Positions 1 through 9,479 of a DNA stretch of 64,000 nt are shown here, piece after piece. The DNA comes from Pseudomonas sp. H1h (GTDB lineage Bacteria; Pseudomonadota; Gammaproteobacteria; Pseudomonadales; Pseudomonadaceae). The translations under genes and the position numbers were made by a program. Location of the stretch: assembly GCF_000633255.1 (NCBI RefSeq), contig NZ_AYMJ01000021.1:1-64000 (forward strand), written 5' to 3'. The notes under the pieces were generated by a model. That model worked only from the letters and a program-made list of their open reading frames with translations, was not told the origin of the DNA and made no database searches. Every line of letters starts with the position of its first letter. Within the stretch, counting starts at the first letter, position 1.

Positions 1-33
1 ACATAGAATCTCCCACATTTAAAACATCAGCAA

Positions 34-570
34 TTACGGGTTATGCGCCAGATGCTCAGGCTGCAACACCCGTTTGGCGCTCAGATACGCTTTCTGCCAG
101 TACGCCTTCGACAGGCTGTCGAGCTTCACCGTGCCACCGGTTGCCGGCGCGTGCACGAAGCGCCCTTCCCCGACGTAGATCCCCGCATGACTGACTTGCG
201 AGCCGCCGTTGGTGGCGAAGAAAATCAGGTCACCAGTCTGCAAGCCTTCCTTGCCGACATTCGGCGCCTGCATCACGATCAGTTCACGCGTCGAACGCGG
301 CAGATTGATACCCGCCGCATCGCGGTAAACGAAACCGATCAGACCACTGCAATCAAAACCCGAATCCGGCGTGTTGCCGCCCCAGCGATAAGGCGTGCCG
401 ACCAGGCCGAGCGCGCGAAACAGCACGTCTTCAGCGGCGGGCGAGAACGACTGGGAAGGTCCGAACACTACCGGGGCACGTACGACGGGCGCAGGCGGCG
501 GTGTGCGACTGGCGCAGGCGCTGAGCAGCGCTGCGAAGAAGATCAATGCAAGGCGGGCCGACATCGTCAT
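34..570 (-). CDS. NlpC/P60 family cell-wall peptidase lipoprotein (first of two)
   Basis: Predicted peptidoglycan endopeptidase of the NlpC/P60 clan. The family cleaves D-Glu-(meso)Dap type bonds in cell-wall peptides. The start at 570 gives a short lipoprotein signal ending in a lipobox (LSAC, Cys19), so the 178-residue protein should be lipid-anchored in the envelope; a longer reading from 642 adds an unlikely N-terminal tail. The catalytic set is visible: Cys74 in FDCSG, His128 in VSHAG and His140 in RFVHAP. A second, related gene lies just upstream in the same direction, with a terminator between them, so this gene probably has its own promoter. Fold and catalytic residues are seen; the exact bond cut is family knowledge. 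Confidence 0.88.
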   Translation of the reverse strand: MTMSARLALIFFAALLSACASRTPPPAPVVRAPVVFGPSQSFSPAAEDVLFRALGLVGTPYRWGGNTPDSGFDCSGLIGFVYRDAAGINLPRSTRELIVMQAPNVGKEGLQTGDLIFFATNGGSQVSHAGIYVGEGRFVHAPATGGTVKLDSLSKAYWQKAYLSAKRVLQPEHLAHNP

Positions 571-624
571 AAACAGAACACCCTGATCTGGCTGCGGCTT
601 TCTCTGCCGGATGGACAGAAAACA

Positions 625-653
625 AAACCGCCTGCGGAGCACGCAGGCGGTTT
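625..653 (-). terminator. Rho-independent terminator between the two NlpC/P60 genes
   Basis: A perfect 12-bp stem (AAACCGCCTGCG and its complement) closes a 5-nt loop. On the minus strand it is followed by a T-rich run. It lies about 140 bp past the stop codon of the gene ending at 792. Confidence 0.75.
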
Positions 654-791
654 GCCATCAATATAGATACAGGATTCTAGCGGCTATACGACAAACTTCA
701 AGTAAGACTTTAACTTCACCTTGTAAAGTCTAGGTCTACTCCGTTGCCGTGGCCGTTTTTTTGTCGCCACGGACGTGGCGACAACGGGGAA

Positions 792-1409
792 TTACTTGCG
801 AGCGGTGACCACAGTCGGTGCCATTGCGAGGGCGCGTTTGGCTTCGATGAAAGTCTTGCTCCAGTAGCTGTCACCCAGGCTGTCGATGCGAACACCGCCG
901 CTACGACGACTGCTGGAGTGAATGAACTGGTTGTCACCCAGATAGATCCCGGCGTGACTCACACGACCGCGCCGACCGTTGGTGGCGAAGAACAGCAGAT
1001 CGCCCGGCTCCAGGTTGCTGCGCGAGACCAGAGGAGCATCCACGTTGATCATTTCGCGGGTGGAGCGCGGCAGATTCATGCCGGCTTCTTCGCGGAACAG
1101 GTAACCGATGAAACCGCTGCAGTCGAAACCGGCTTCAGAGGTACCGCCGAAACGGTAACGAGTACCAATCAGGGACATGCCGCGTTCAAGGATGCTGTCG
1201 GCCAGAACCGGAAGCTCGTATGGCTTCTTGCCGTTGAAATCGGCGAGTTCTTTTTCGGTGGCCAGTTCTTCCTGATAAATAACGGAAGACTGGGCAGTGG
1301 CAGAATTTTTAACCTGTTGAGGCTGCTCTTGAACTGGAGAATGAGCAGCGCAACCGAACAACAGGGTGACGAGTGCGAGAGGCACGAGGGGTGCGAAGCG
1401 ATTTAGCAT
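792..1409 (-). CDS. NlpC/P60 family cell-wall peptidase lipoprotein (second of two)
   Basis: Paralogue of the neighbouring gene and again a predicted lipid-anchored endopeptidase of peptidoglycan. From the ATG at 1409 the precursor has 205 residues with lipobox LFGC (Cys20); a GTG at 1415 is an alternative start. A linker of about 55 residues leads to the catalytic domain with Cys97 (FDCSG), His152 (VSHAG) and His164 (FIHSSS). The shared motif PRSTRE follows the catalytic Cys in both proteins, which supports a tandem duplication. No strong ribosome binding site is visible before either start codon. Substrate and partner proteins cannot be read from the sequence. Confidence 0.88.
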   Translation of the reverse strand: MLNRFAPLVPLALVTLLFGCAAHSPVQEQPQQVKNSATAQSSVIYQEELATEKELADFNGKKPYELPVLADSILERGMSLIGTRYRFGGTSEAGFDCSGFIGYLFREEAGMNLPRSTREMINVDAPLVSRSNLEPGDLLFFATNGRRGRVSHAGIYLGDNQFIHSSSRRSGGVRIDSLGDSYWSKTFIEAKRALAMAPTVVTARK

Positions 1410-1634
1410 GGGCACGACCGTGGCTGAAGTTGTAAAGAAGCCGAGACTATGCCCGCTATCGGCCTCATTTGCAAATTCAATCGATCTTTTTGTGACTTCC
1501 CGGTTTCTCGTTTACATCTAAGCGCTTAAGCCCATTTGAATCGATACGCGGTCTGCACCCTATGCGGAAAAGCGGATTTTCTGGCGCCTGAAATATGTCG
1601 AAACCTGCTGAAAGCCCCGTATTTCAAGGGCTGA

Positions 1635-2339
1635 CTACCAGCCAAGAGTTTCTTTCAGAAACGGAATTGTCAGCTTGCGTTGTGCCTGCAACGAAGCCTG
1701 ATCGAGCTGTTCGAGCAAGTCGAACAATGCACTCATGCTGCGGGTGCCACGCGTCAGAATAAAATGCCCGACTTCATCGGTCAGATGCAGACCACGACGC
1801 GAAGCGCGCAATTGCAATGCGCGTAATTTGTCTTCATCGGAGAGCGGACGCATCTGGAAGATCAGCGCCAGGGTCAGGCGCGATTTGAGGTCGGCCAGCT
1901 TGACCGGCAACTCGCGTGGCGAGGTGGACGCGGCGATCAGCAAGCGCCGACCGCTGTCACGCAGACGGTTGAACAGATGAAACATCGCCTCTTCCCAGTC
2001 CGGCTTGCCGGCAATCACCTGCAGATCATCCAGACAGACCAGCTCGTACTGTTCAAGGTTGTCGAGAATTTCGATGCCGCGATCCATCAACTCGGCCAGC
2101 GGCAGATATACCGCCGGTTCACCCATCTGTTCGAACCGCAGGCAAGCCGCCTGCAACAGATGCGTACGCCCTACCCCATGCTTGCCCCACAGGTAGATCA
2201 GGCTTTCGGTCCAGCCGGCGTCGGCTTCGCATAGGCGCTCGACATAGCCGAGTGCAGCGGCATTGGCGCCTGGGTAGTAGTTGATGAAGGTGGCGTCGTC
2301 ACGCAGACGCACACCTAGGGGCAGCTGAATCGGTTTCAT
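1635..2339 (-). CDS. hda: DnaA regulatory inactivator Hda
   Basis: Hda is a DnaA-like AAA+ protein that binds the DNA-loaded sliding clamp and stimulates hydrolysis of DnaA-bound ATP, which prevents re-initiation of replication. The 234-residue protein has a clamp-binding motif at the N-terminus (QLPLGVRL, 5-12), a Walker A region (residues 52-59, with Arg where most ATPases have Lys, as in E. coli Hda), a Walker B (LVCLDDL, 100-106) and a candidate arginine finger near Arg154. Length matches the family. It lies downstream of the permease gene at 2559-3632, in the same direction, separated by 219 bp, an arrangement common in pseudomonads. Confidence 0.95.
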   Translation of the reverse strand: MKPIQLPLGVRLRDDATFINYYPGANAAALGYVERLCEADAGWTESLIYLWGKHGVGRTHLLQAACLRFEQMGEPAVYLPLAELMDRGIEILDNLEQYELVCLDDLQVIAGKPDWEEAMFHLFNRLRDSGRRLLIAASTSPRELPVKLADLKSRLTLALIFQMRPLSDEDKLRALQLRASRRGLHLTDEVGHFILTRGTRSMSALFDLLEQLDQASLQAQRKLTIPFLKETLGW

Positions 2340-2558
2340 GCTGACTGAACAGTTCTCAAGGAACCGTTAGTGGCCTCTGTGTAAAGTTTGCGAAGTTTAT
2401 ACCCGTGAAGCTGAGCGCACAATGCGACAGACTCCAAGCAAAATCAAAGGTTTGCGTTAACGCGCTGGTTTTATGACAGTTTCTCTGACGCGATGCCGAG
2501 CAAACCCACCGCAAAACACGGGCCAACCCGCCGCAATGCCGGGCCGTCCGCGCGAACA

Positions 2559-3632
2559 CTACAACTCGGGATCGTCGACTCCACTGTAGATATCGGAGTC
2601 CTTGTACAAATCATGCACGTGACGCACCAGCACCATGATCACCGCCGCCACCGGCAATGCCAGCAGGACACCGGTAAAGCCGAACAACTCGCCACCGGCC
2701 AGAATCGCGAAGATCACCGCCACCGGGTGCAGACCGATCCGGTCACCCACCAGCAGTGGCGTCAGCACCATGCCTTCCAGCGCCTGCCCCACCACGAACA
2801 CCGCGACAATCCCGATCATCGGATACAGATCGCCGCCGAACTGGAACAACCCGGCAATCAGCGCCGCGCCAATCCCGATCACGAAGCCCATGTATGGCAC
2901 GATCGCCGCCAGCCCCGCGATCAGGCCGATCAACAGCCCCAGCTCCAGACCAACGATCATCAGGCCGGCGGCGTAGATCACACCGAGCGCCAGCATGACC
3001 AGCAATTGTCCACGCACGAACGCGCCGAGCACCTCATGGCATTCACCCGCCAGCGAGACGATGGTTTGCTCACGATCACGTGGCAACAGGCTGCGGATCT
3101 TGGCCATCATCACGTCCCAGTCGCGCAGCAGGTAAAAACTCACGACCGGAATCAGCACCAGGTTCGCCAGCCAGCCAATCAGCGCCAGACTTGAAGCCGT
3201 CGCCTGACTCAACACCACGCTGACGATGTCGGTAGTCTGGCCCATGTGTTCGCTGATCGCCGCCTTGACCTTGTCGAACTTCCAGAAGCCATCCGACAAA
3301 CCCAGCTTCGACTGCGCCCACGGCAACGCGGTGTGCTGCAGCCAGTCGAGCATCTGCGGCGCCAATTCATATAAACGCAGCAACTGCTTGGCGAGCATCG
3401 GCACCAACACCAGCAACAGGGTTGTGACGATCAGCGTGAACAGGGCGAATACCGCGATCACTCCCCAAGTGCGCGACAGGCCGAGCCGCTCAAGACGATC
3501 CACCAGCGGATCGAACAGATATGCCAGCAGCAAGGCCACCAGAAACGGCGTGAGGATCGGGTGCAGCAACCAGACAAACGCGCAAAGCAGGACTACCCCA
3601 CCGAGCCAGAACCAACGCCGCGAATCAGCCAT
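2559..3632 (-). CDS. AI-2E/PerM family membrane permease
   Basis: Integral inner-membrane protein of 357 residues with about eight hydrophobic segments, two near the N-terminus and a clustered set after residue 150. This is the pattern of the PerM/AI-2E transporter family (formerly UPF0118). Members have been linked to export of AI-2 or to Na+/H+ exchange, but the substrate here is unknown. The start at 3632 is preceded by a good GGAG site. The DUF2066 gene is 34 bp upstream in the same direction, so the two are probably co-transcribed. The terms PerM and AI-2E are family labels only. Confidence 0.85.
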   Translation of the reverse strand: MADSRRWFWLGGVVLLCAFVWLLHPILTPFLVALLLAYLFDPLVDRLERLGLSRTWGVIAVFALFTLIVTTLLLVLVPMLAKQLLRLYELAPQMLDWLQHTALPWAQSKLGLSDGFWKFDKVKAAISEHMGQTTDIVSVVLSQATASSLALIGWLANLVLIPVVSFYLLRDWDVMMAKIRSLLPRDREQTIVSLAGECHEVLGAFVRGQLLVMLALGVIYAAGLMIVGLELGLLIGLIAGLAAIVPYMGFVIGIGAALIAGLFQFGGDLYPMIGIVAVFVVGQALEGMVLTPLLVGDRIGLHPVAVIFAILAGGELFGFTGVLLALPVAAVIMVLVRHVHDLYKDSDIYSGVDDPEL

Positions 3633-3666
3633 GTACCACTCCTACTGCTTCTATATAAGGAAAGAC

Positions 3667-4725
3667 TTACCAGCGAAACCGCAACGATGGCGCCAAAGGT
3701 GCCGGGGCTGCAGCGACAACCGGCGCAGCACCGGCAACCGTCGGTTGTGGCGCCGCCACCGGTGCCGGCGCCTCAGCCGGCAATTCCTGCAACTTCGCCA
3801 ATGACAATTGCGCACGCAACTGATCGGCGCTGCCGCTGACCCGATACACGATGCGATCACCCTCGACACTTTGCAGACGCACACCGAACGGTTCGAGTAA
3901 CCGCAGCAGCGTGGCGTAGTGCTCCAGATTCATACCCTGCACTTCCAGGGTCTGTTGACCCGACACCCCAGGCTTGGCAACAAACCGCGGCGCCAGACGC
4001 TCGGCCACCGCCAGCATCACGGCATCGGCCACGGCAGCCTGATCGGCGCCCTGCACGCTGCCGGCCTCCTTCTGATCACCCAGCCACAGGTGCCATTTGG
4101 CCTGCCACTGCCCACCCTCTTCGTGTGCATGCACCGCCAGCAAGGCATCTGCGCCGTATCGTTCCGAAGCACCGTGCAACGGCGCAGGATCGGTACCGTC
4201 CAGCACCGGCGCGGTGGCCACCAGCTGTTCACTCAGATCCGCCAGCGGCAAGCGCAGCGGCAAGCCTCGGTGCTGGGCCGCCGCCCGCAACGGCGCAGCG
4301 GCGGCCTGACCGTCACCGACCAGGCTTGAACCTTCAGTTGAATCGTTCAGCCACCAGCTCAGAATCGAAGGCCGGCTTGCGCCCCACAACGACAGCCCCG
4401 CCCGACGCAGTGCCTGCTCGGTGGTAGCCGGGTCGAAATCGACTTTCAGCACTTCCGGCGGCCCGGCATCAAAACCAAACTGACTGATGATCTGTTGCGG
4501 ATCCTTGCGAATCGCCGCCAGCCCCGGGCTCTGCGGCGCCTTCGGGTCGCCGGTCAGACGCAATACCAGCGTATCCAGCGCCGCCTGCGTGGCGCGATCA
4601 CGCTCTTCCGGTGCCTGGCTGCTGACCGGCTGGCGTACTTGATAGAGACCTTTGAGGTTTTCGGCATGACTCGCCAGGCTGACCACAGACAAACAACCCA
4701 CAACCAACAATTTACAAAAACGCAT
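3667..4725 (-). CDS. DUF2066 domain exported protein
   Basis: A 352-residue protein with a Sec signal peptide (hydrophobic stretch about residues 5-20, cleavage near SHAEN). It matches the DUF2066 family, which has no settled function and is usually found beside purM and the PerM-like gene, as here. The region after the signal begins LYQVRQPVSSQ and is followed by an Arg/Ala-rich helical part; the last 50 residues are Ala/Pro-rich. It is divergent from purM across a 374-bp gap. I assign no function. Confidence 0.8.
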   Translation of the reverse strand: MRFCKLLVVGCLSVVSLASHAENLKGLYQVRQPVSSQAPEERDRATQAALDTLVLRLTGDPKAPQSPGLAAIRKDPQQIISQFGFDAGPPEVLKVDFDPATTEQALRRAGLSLWGASRPSILSWWLNDSTEGSSLVGDGQAAAAPLRAAAQHRGLPLRLPLADLSEQLVATAPVLDGTDPAPLHGASERYGADALLAVHAHEEGGQWQAKWHLWLGDQKEAGSVQGADQAAVADAVMLAVAERLAPRFVAKPGVSGQQTLEVQGMNLEHYATLLRLLEPFGVRLQSVEGDRIVYRVSGSADQLRAQLSLAKLQELPAEAPAPVAAPQPTVAGAAPVVAAAPAPLAPSLRFRW

Positions 4726-5099
4726 GGAAAATTCCCGTCGACAGGAGCGGCTGGAACAGGCCGCGTGAACCGGTTAAGCAAGGCTGTGACAATCTGCCAT
4801 CGCAAAACATTCACACGGTAGCGGTAAGTTTTTGCACAGTGATAACGATAGACGGTTAATCGGCACACCTTATACAGGCACCCACCCGGCACAATTGCAA
4901 AAAATTTCAGTCGATTATGCCCCTGCCCGTCGGCGCGAGGATGGCCGCTGCCCCTCAAGCCTGATAAAATCGCGCGCCTTCGCAGACCGGCAACAGCCGG
5001 GCGCCCCGAAATTCGCGTGAGGCTATCGCCCCACCGGTTTTGGCGTTCCCGCTGAACTCGGTCGTTACCCCTGAATCCCCTCCCCTAAAGGCCTGGATC
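4726..5099. promoter_or_regulatory. Divergent control region between DUF2066 gene and purM
   Basis: This 374-bp gap must hold promoters for both directions. Toward purM there is an extended -10 element (TG at 4962-4963, then TAAAAT at 4965-4970) without a good -35, about 130 bp before the start codon. The part near 4810-4900 is comparatively AT-rich. I see no clear PurR-type palindrome and no riboswitch. Confidence 0.4.
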
Positions 5100-6158
5100 A
5101 TGAGCAAGCAACCCTCCCTGAGCTACAAGGACGCCGGTGTAGACATCGACGCCGGTGAAGCATTGGTCGAACGCATCAAGAGCGTCGCCAAGCGCACTGC
5201 GCGCCCGGAAGTCATGGGCGGCCTGGGCGGTTTCGGCGCCCTCTGCGAAATCCCGGCCGGCTACAAGCAGCCTGTGCTGGTTTCCGGCACCGACGGCGTC
5301 GGCACCAAGCTGCGCCTGGCGCTGAACCTGAACAAGCACGACAGCATCGGTATCGACCTGGTTGCCATGTGCGTCAACGACCTCGTCGTTTGCGGCGCAG
5401 AGCCACTGTTCTTCCTCGACTACTACGCCACCGGCAAGCTGAATGTCGACACCGCTGCCCAGGTAGTGACCGGCATCGGCGCCGGCTGTGAACTGTCCGG
5501 TTGCTCGCTGGTCGGCGGTGAAACCGCTGAAATGCCTGGCATGTACGAAGGCGAAGACTACGACCTGGCCGGCTTCTGCGTCGGCGTGGTGGAAAAGGCT
5601 GAAATCATCGACGGCTCGAAAGTCGCCACCGGGGACGCCCTGATCGCCCTGCCATCGTCGGGCCCGCACTCCAACGGCTACTCGCTGATCCGCAAGATCA
5701 TCGAAGTGTCCGGCGCCGACATCGAAAACATCCAGCTCGACGGCAAACCGCTGACCGACCTGCTGATGGCCCCGACCCGCATCTACGTGAAGCCGCTGCT
5801 CAAGCTGATCAAGGACACCGGCGCAGTCAAAGCCATGGCCCACATCACCGGGGGTGGCCTGCTGGACAACATCCCGCGCGTTCTGCCAAAAGGCGCTCAG
5901 GCCGTGGTTGACGTGGCCAGCTGGACCCGCCCGGCTGTCTTCGACTGGCTGCAAGCGCAAGGCAACGTCGACGAGACCGAAATGCACCGCGTCCTGAACT
6001 GCGGCGTGGGCATGGTGATCTGCGTGGCTCAGGAGCACGTTGAAGTTGCTCTGAAGACCCTGCGTGACGCTGGCGAACAGCCTTGGGTCATCGGCCAGAT
6101 CGCTGCTGCCGCCGAAGGTGCAGCCCAGGTTGATCTGCAGAACCTTAAGGCTCATTAA
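5100..6158 (+). CDS. purM: Phosphoribosylformylglycinamidine cyclo-ligase (AIR synthetase)
   Basis: PurM closes the imidazole ring in purine synthesis, converting FGAM plus ATP to AIR. The ATG at 5100 gives 352 residues starting [13 protein letters not shown], the usual start for the family; reading further upstream adds a tail with no family resemblance. Seen are the Gly-rich segment near residues 40-50, SGTDGVGTK, and the GGETAEMPG motif of the AIR synthase fold. The stop overlaps the purN start by one base (TAATG), so the two are translationally coupled and act on the same pathway. Confidence 0.97.
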   Translation: MSKQPSLSYKDAGVDIDAGEALVERIKSVAKRTARPEVMGGLGGFGALCEIPAGYKQPVLVSGTDGVGTKLRLALNLNKHDSIGIDLVAMCVNDLVVCGAEPLFFLDYYATGKLNVDTAAQVVTGIGAGCELSGCSLVGGETAEMPGMYEGEDYDLAGFCVGVVEKAEIIDGSKVATGDALIALPSSGPHSNGYSLIRKIIEVSGADIENIQLDGKPLTDLLMAPTRIYVKPLLKLIKDTGAVKAMAHITGGGLLDNIPRVLPKGAQAVVDVASWTRPAVFDWLQAQGNVDETEMHRVLNCGVGMVICVAQEHVEVALKTLRDAGEQPWVIGQIAAAAEGAAQVDLQNLKAH

Positions 6159-6808
6159 TGTCCGCAACCTGTGATGTCGTGGTGCTGTTGTCCGGCACCG
6201 GCAGTAACTTGCAGGCTCTGATCGACAGCACGCGGACCGGCGACAGCCCGGTCCGCATCGCTGCGGTGATTTCCAACCGCGCCGACGCCTACGGCCTGCA
6301 ACGCGCCAGTGACGCGGGTATCGCCACCCGCTCGCTGGATCACAAGGCATTCGAAGGTCGCGAGGCCTTCGATGCTGCCCTGATCGAACTGATCGACGAA
6401 TTCAATCCGAAACTCGTGGTGCTGGCCGGCTTCATGCGCATTCTCAGCGCTGACTTCGTGCGTCACTACCAGGGTCGCCTGCTCAACATCCATCCCTCGC
6501 TGCTGCCCAAATACAAAGGGTTACACACTCATCAGCGCGCGCTGGAGGCCGGCGACGCCGAGCATGGCTGCTCCGTGCACTTCGTCACCGAGGAACTCGA
6601 TGGTGGACCACTGGTCGTACAGGCAGTAATACCGGTAGAGTTGCACGACACGCCGCACAGTCTGGCGCAGCGAGTCCATGTTCAGGAACACCTGATCTAC
6701 CCGATGGCTGTACGCTGGTTTGCCGAAGGGCGGCTGGCACTCGGCGAACAAGGTGCTTTACTGGATGGCCAGTTACTCGCGGCCAGCGGCCACTTGATTC
6801 GACACTAG
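6158..6808 (+). CDS. purN: Phosphoribosylglycinamide formyltransferase
   Basis: PurN transfers a formyl group from 10-formyltetrahydrofolate to GAR. The 216-residue protein has the formyltransferase triad Asn110, His112 (NIHPSLLPKYKG) and Asp148 (ELDGGP). It overlaps purM by one base. It is a useful comparison for the second formyltransferase-fold protein in this window (46214-46888), whose motif is of the ArnA/sugar-amine type rather than the PurN type. Confidence 0.97.
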   Translation: MSATCDVVVLLSGTGSNLQALIDSTRTGDSPVRIAAVISNRADAYGLQRASDAGIATRSLDHKAFEGREAFDAALIELIDEFNPKLVVLAGFMRILSADFVRHYQGRLLNIHPSLLPKYKGLHTHQRALEAGDAEHGCSVHFVTEELDGGPLVVQAVIPVELHDTPHSLAQRVHVQEHLIYPMAVRWFAEGRLALGEQGALLDGQLLAASGHLIRH

Positions 6809-6816
6809 GAGATTTT

Positions 6817-7530
6817 ATGCGTCGCGCCCTGCTCTTCGCTTGCGCTCTGCTCGCCCTGCCCTTCGCGCAGGCGGCAGACCTTCAACCGTTCTCCGCCAGC
6901 TACACCGCCGACTGGAAGCAGCTGCCCATGAGCGGCACCGCCGAACGGAGCCTGACCAAGCAAGCCAACGGCGTCTGGAAGCTCAGCTTCAAGGCGTCGA
7001 TGATGATCGCCAACCTGACCGAAGAAAGCACCCTGACCCTCGACAAGGACACGCTGCTGCCGCAGTCCTACCATTTCGAACGGGGTGGTTTGGGCAAGGC
7101 GAAGAAGTCTGACCTGGATTTCGACTGGAACGCCAAGATGGTCACCGGCATCGATCGTGGTGATGCGGTCAAGGTTCCACTCAACCGCGGCATGGTCGAC
7201 AAGTCCACGTATCAACTGGCACTGCAACACGACCTGGCGTCCGGCAAGAAGACCATGAGCTATCAAGTGGTCGATGGCGGCGATGTCGATACCTACGACT
7301 TCCGCGTACTGGGCACCGAAAAAGTCGAAACAAAAGCCGGCAAGATCGACGCGATCAAAGTCGAGCGCGTGCGCGATCCGACACAAAGCAAGCGCATCAC
7401 CGTCCTATGGTTCGCCAAGGACTGGGATTACCTGCTGGTCCGCCTGCAACAGGTTGAAACTGACGGCAAGGAGTACAACATCATGCTCCAGGACGGCACG
7501 GTCAACGGCAAAACCGTTAAAGGCAGCTGA
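6817..7530 (+). CDS. DUF3108 exported protein
   Basis: A 237-residue protein with a signal peptide (MRRALLFACALLALPFAQA) and a predicted mature beta-rich domain of the DUF3108 family. It starts 8 bp after purN with a good site (AGGAG), so it is in the purMN transcription unit, and a strong terminator follows. The family is widespread next to purN in gammaproteobacteria and has no established role. The protein is probably periplasmic. Confidence 0.82.
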   Translation: MRRALLFACALLALPFAQAADLQPFSASYTADWKQLPMSGTAERSLTKQANGVWKLSFKASMMIANLTEESTLTLDKDTLLPQSYHFERGGLGKAKKSDLDFDWNAKMVTGIDRGDAVKVPLNRGMVDKSTYQLALQHDLASGKKTMSYQVVDGGDVDTYDFRVLGTEKVETKAGKIDAIKVERVRDPTQSKRITVLWFAKDWDYLLVRLQQVETDGKEYNIMLQDGTVNGKTVKGS

Positions 7531-7545
7531 TCCGCCGCTACAACG

Positions 7546-7573
7546 AAAAGCCCCGCCAATGCGGGGCTTTTTT
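7546..7573 (+). terminator. Rho-independent terminator of purM-purN-DUF3108
   Basis: Stem AAAAGCCCCGC paired with GCGGGGCTTTT, a short loop and a run of T. It begins 16 bp after the DUF3108 stop codon. Confidence 0.9.
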
Positions 7574-7604
7574 GTGCCTGTAATTTTCGCAACAACACAC
7601 CCCC

Positions 7605-7695
7605 CTGTGGGAGCGAGCCTGTTCGCGAAGGCGTCAGTTCAGCCGATTCGTTTGTGGCTGATACACCGCTTTCGCGAGCAGGCTCACTCCCACAG
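7605..7695. repeat. Inverted REP pair
   Basis: Two P. fluorescens type REP units face each other: GTGGGAGCGAGCCTGTTCGC from 7607 and its complement (GCGAGCAGGCTCACTCCCAC) near 7674-7693. It sits between the convergent purN unit and the chemoreceptor gene. Confidence 0.9.
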
Positions 7696-7722
7696 GATTC
7701 AGCGCGATATTAAAGGATCAGA

Positions 7723-9348
7723 TCAGACCGAAAACTTCGCCACCATATTGTTCAAATCCACCGCCAGCCGCGACAGCTCCTGGCTCGCCGCGCTGGTCTG
7801 ATTGGCCCCCGCCGACGTCTGCATCGCCAGATCGCGGATGTTCATCAGGTTGCGATCCACCTCTCGCGCCACCGCCGCCTGCTCCTCCGACGCGCTGGCA
7901 ATCACCAGGTTGCGCTCGTTGATCAAGGTGAATGCCGAGGCGATTTCCTCCAGTGCCACCCCTGCCGCCTTGGCCAACTCCAGCGTCGAATGCGCACGGA
8001 TGTTGCTCTGCTGCATCGAACTCACCGCCGAATCGGTGCCCTGCTGGATCCCGCCAATCATCTGCTCGATTTCCTGAGTCGACTGCTGGGTCCGATGCGC
8101 CAGCGCCCGCACCTCATCGGCCACCACCGCAAAACCACGGCCGGCATCCCCGGCCCGCGCCGCTTCAATCGCGGCGTTCAGCGCCAGCAGATTGGTCTGT
8201 TCGGCAATCGAGCGGATCACATCCAGCACTTTGCTGATGCCGTGAACCTTCTGCGCCAGATCCTCTACTTGCGTGGCGTTGGAAGTGACATCCTCGGCCA
8301 GGGATTCGATTGACGTCACGGTCTGTTTGACCTGCTCGCGCCCGTGCTGGGCAATCCGGTCAGACTCTCTCGATGCCTCGGAAGTCGCCACCGCATTGCT
8401 CGCCACCTCTTCCACCGCAGCGGTCATCTGATTGACCGCCGTCGCAGCCTGCTCGATCTCCAGACTCTGCTGATGCAGCCCACGCGTGGCATCCTCCGTG
8501 ACGCAACTGAGTTCCTCGGAGGCCGACGCCAACTGACTGGACGATTCGGAAATCTGCCGGATGGTGTCGCGCAAATTGTGTTGCATGCTTTTCAGCGCAT
8601 GCAGCAGCCGCGCCGGCTCGTCCTTGCCGGAGATATGGATATCGCCAGTCAGATCGCCACTGGCCACCACTTGCGCCACACCCAGCGACTGCGCCAGAGG
8701 CAGGACGATGCTGCGGGTCAACAGCAGCGCCAGACCAATGGTGATCAGCGCAGTGATGCCGATCATCACACCGACCCACACCCGCGAATTGATGAACACC
8801 AGGCGCGCCGCCTCGGTCGCAAGATTGGCGTTGTGCTTGTTCAGCTCCACCAGGTCGCGCAGGGTGACGGCGATATCGTCCGCCAACGGGCTCATCTGGC
8901 CGTTGAGAATCGCTGCCGCCTCTTCCACCCGATTCTGTGCCGACAACGCCATGACCTGCGCCTGCAGCTCCAGATACTTGTGCTCGGCGACCTTGAAGCG
9001 ATCAAACAGGTTTCGCTCCTCGGGCAACACGATCAATACGTCATAGCGTTGCTGGGCTTCGCTCAATACGCCGCGCAGCTCGTTGAGCTTGGTGACATTC
9101 TGTTCCAGTGCCTGCGGATCGCGATTGAGCAACAGGCGCATGGTCAGCGCGCGCAGACGCAGCATGTCCTGACTCATCTCGCCGACCGCCATCACGCTCG
9201 GCAGCCAGTTGTTGTCGACTTCATCAGACTGCGCGCGCATGTTCGACATTTGCAGCAGGGCGAACGCCCCCAGGGCAAACACCATCAGCGCCAGCACTCC
9301 AAAACCCAGGCCGGCACGCGGCGCGATATTGAGACTACGGATACTCAT
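7723..9348 (-). CDS. Methyl-accepting chemotaxis protein
   Basis: Transmembrane chemoreceptor of 541 residues, taking the ATG at 9348, which is preceded by AAGGAA. Order of parts: first membrane helix (about 8-30), periplasmic four-helix-bundle ligand domain (about 31-190), second membrane helix, HAMP (about 213-265), then the long cytoplasmic coiled coil with the conserved tip ([15 protein letters not shown] and the following [12 protein letters not shown]). The tip contacts CheA/CheW. There is no C-terminal pentapeptide for CheR/CheB docking. The ligand cannot be told from sequence; 4HB-type domains often sense small organic acids or amino acids. Confidence 0.93.
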   Translation of the reverse strand: MSIRSLNIAPRAGLGFGVLALMVFALGAFALLQMSNMRAQSDEVDNNWLPSVMAVGEMSQDMLRLRALTMRLLLNRDPQALEQNVTKLNELRGVLSEAQQRYDVLIVLPEERNLFDRFKVAEHKYLELQAQVMALSAQNRVEEAAAILNGQMSPLADDIAVTLRDLVELNKHNANLATEAARLVFINSRVWVGVMIGITALITIGLALLLTRSIVLPLAQSLGVAQVVASGDLTGDIHISGKDEPARLLHALKSMQHNLRDTIRQISESSSQLASASEELSCVTEDATRGLHQQSLEIEQAATAVNQMTAAVEEVASNAVATSEASRESDRIAQHGREQVKQTVTSIESLAEDVTSNATQVEDLAQKVHGISKVLDVIRSIAEQTNLLALNAAIEAARAGDAGRGFAVVADEVRALAHRTQQSTQEIEQMIGGIQQGTDSAVSSMQQSNIRAHSTLELAKAAGVALEEIASAFTLINERNLVIASASEEQAAVAREVDRNLMNIRDLAMQTSAGANQTSAASQELSRLAVDLNNMVAKFSV

Positions 9349-9479
9349 GACTCTGGTTCCTTCCAAAAGCGCTGCATCAACCCTGCAGCTGGTTGCTTTA
9401 GAAGGTATCGGCCCGGCGCCAATTTGCGTAAGACGAAAAGGTGATATCAAAAGGCCTTGATACTTCGAACATCTCAGCA

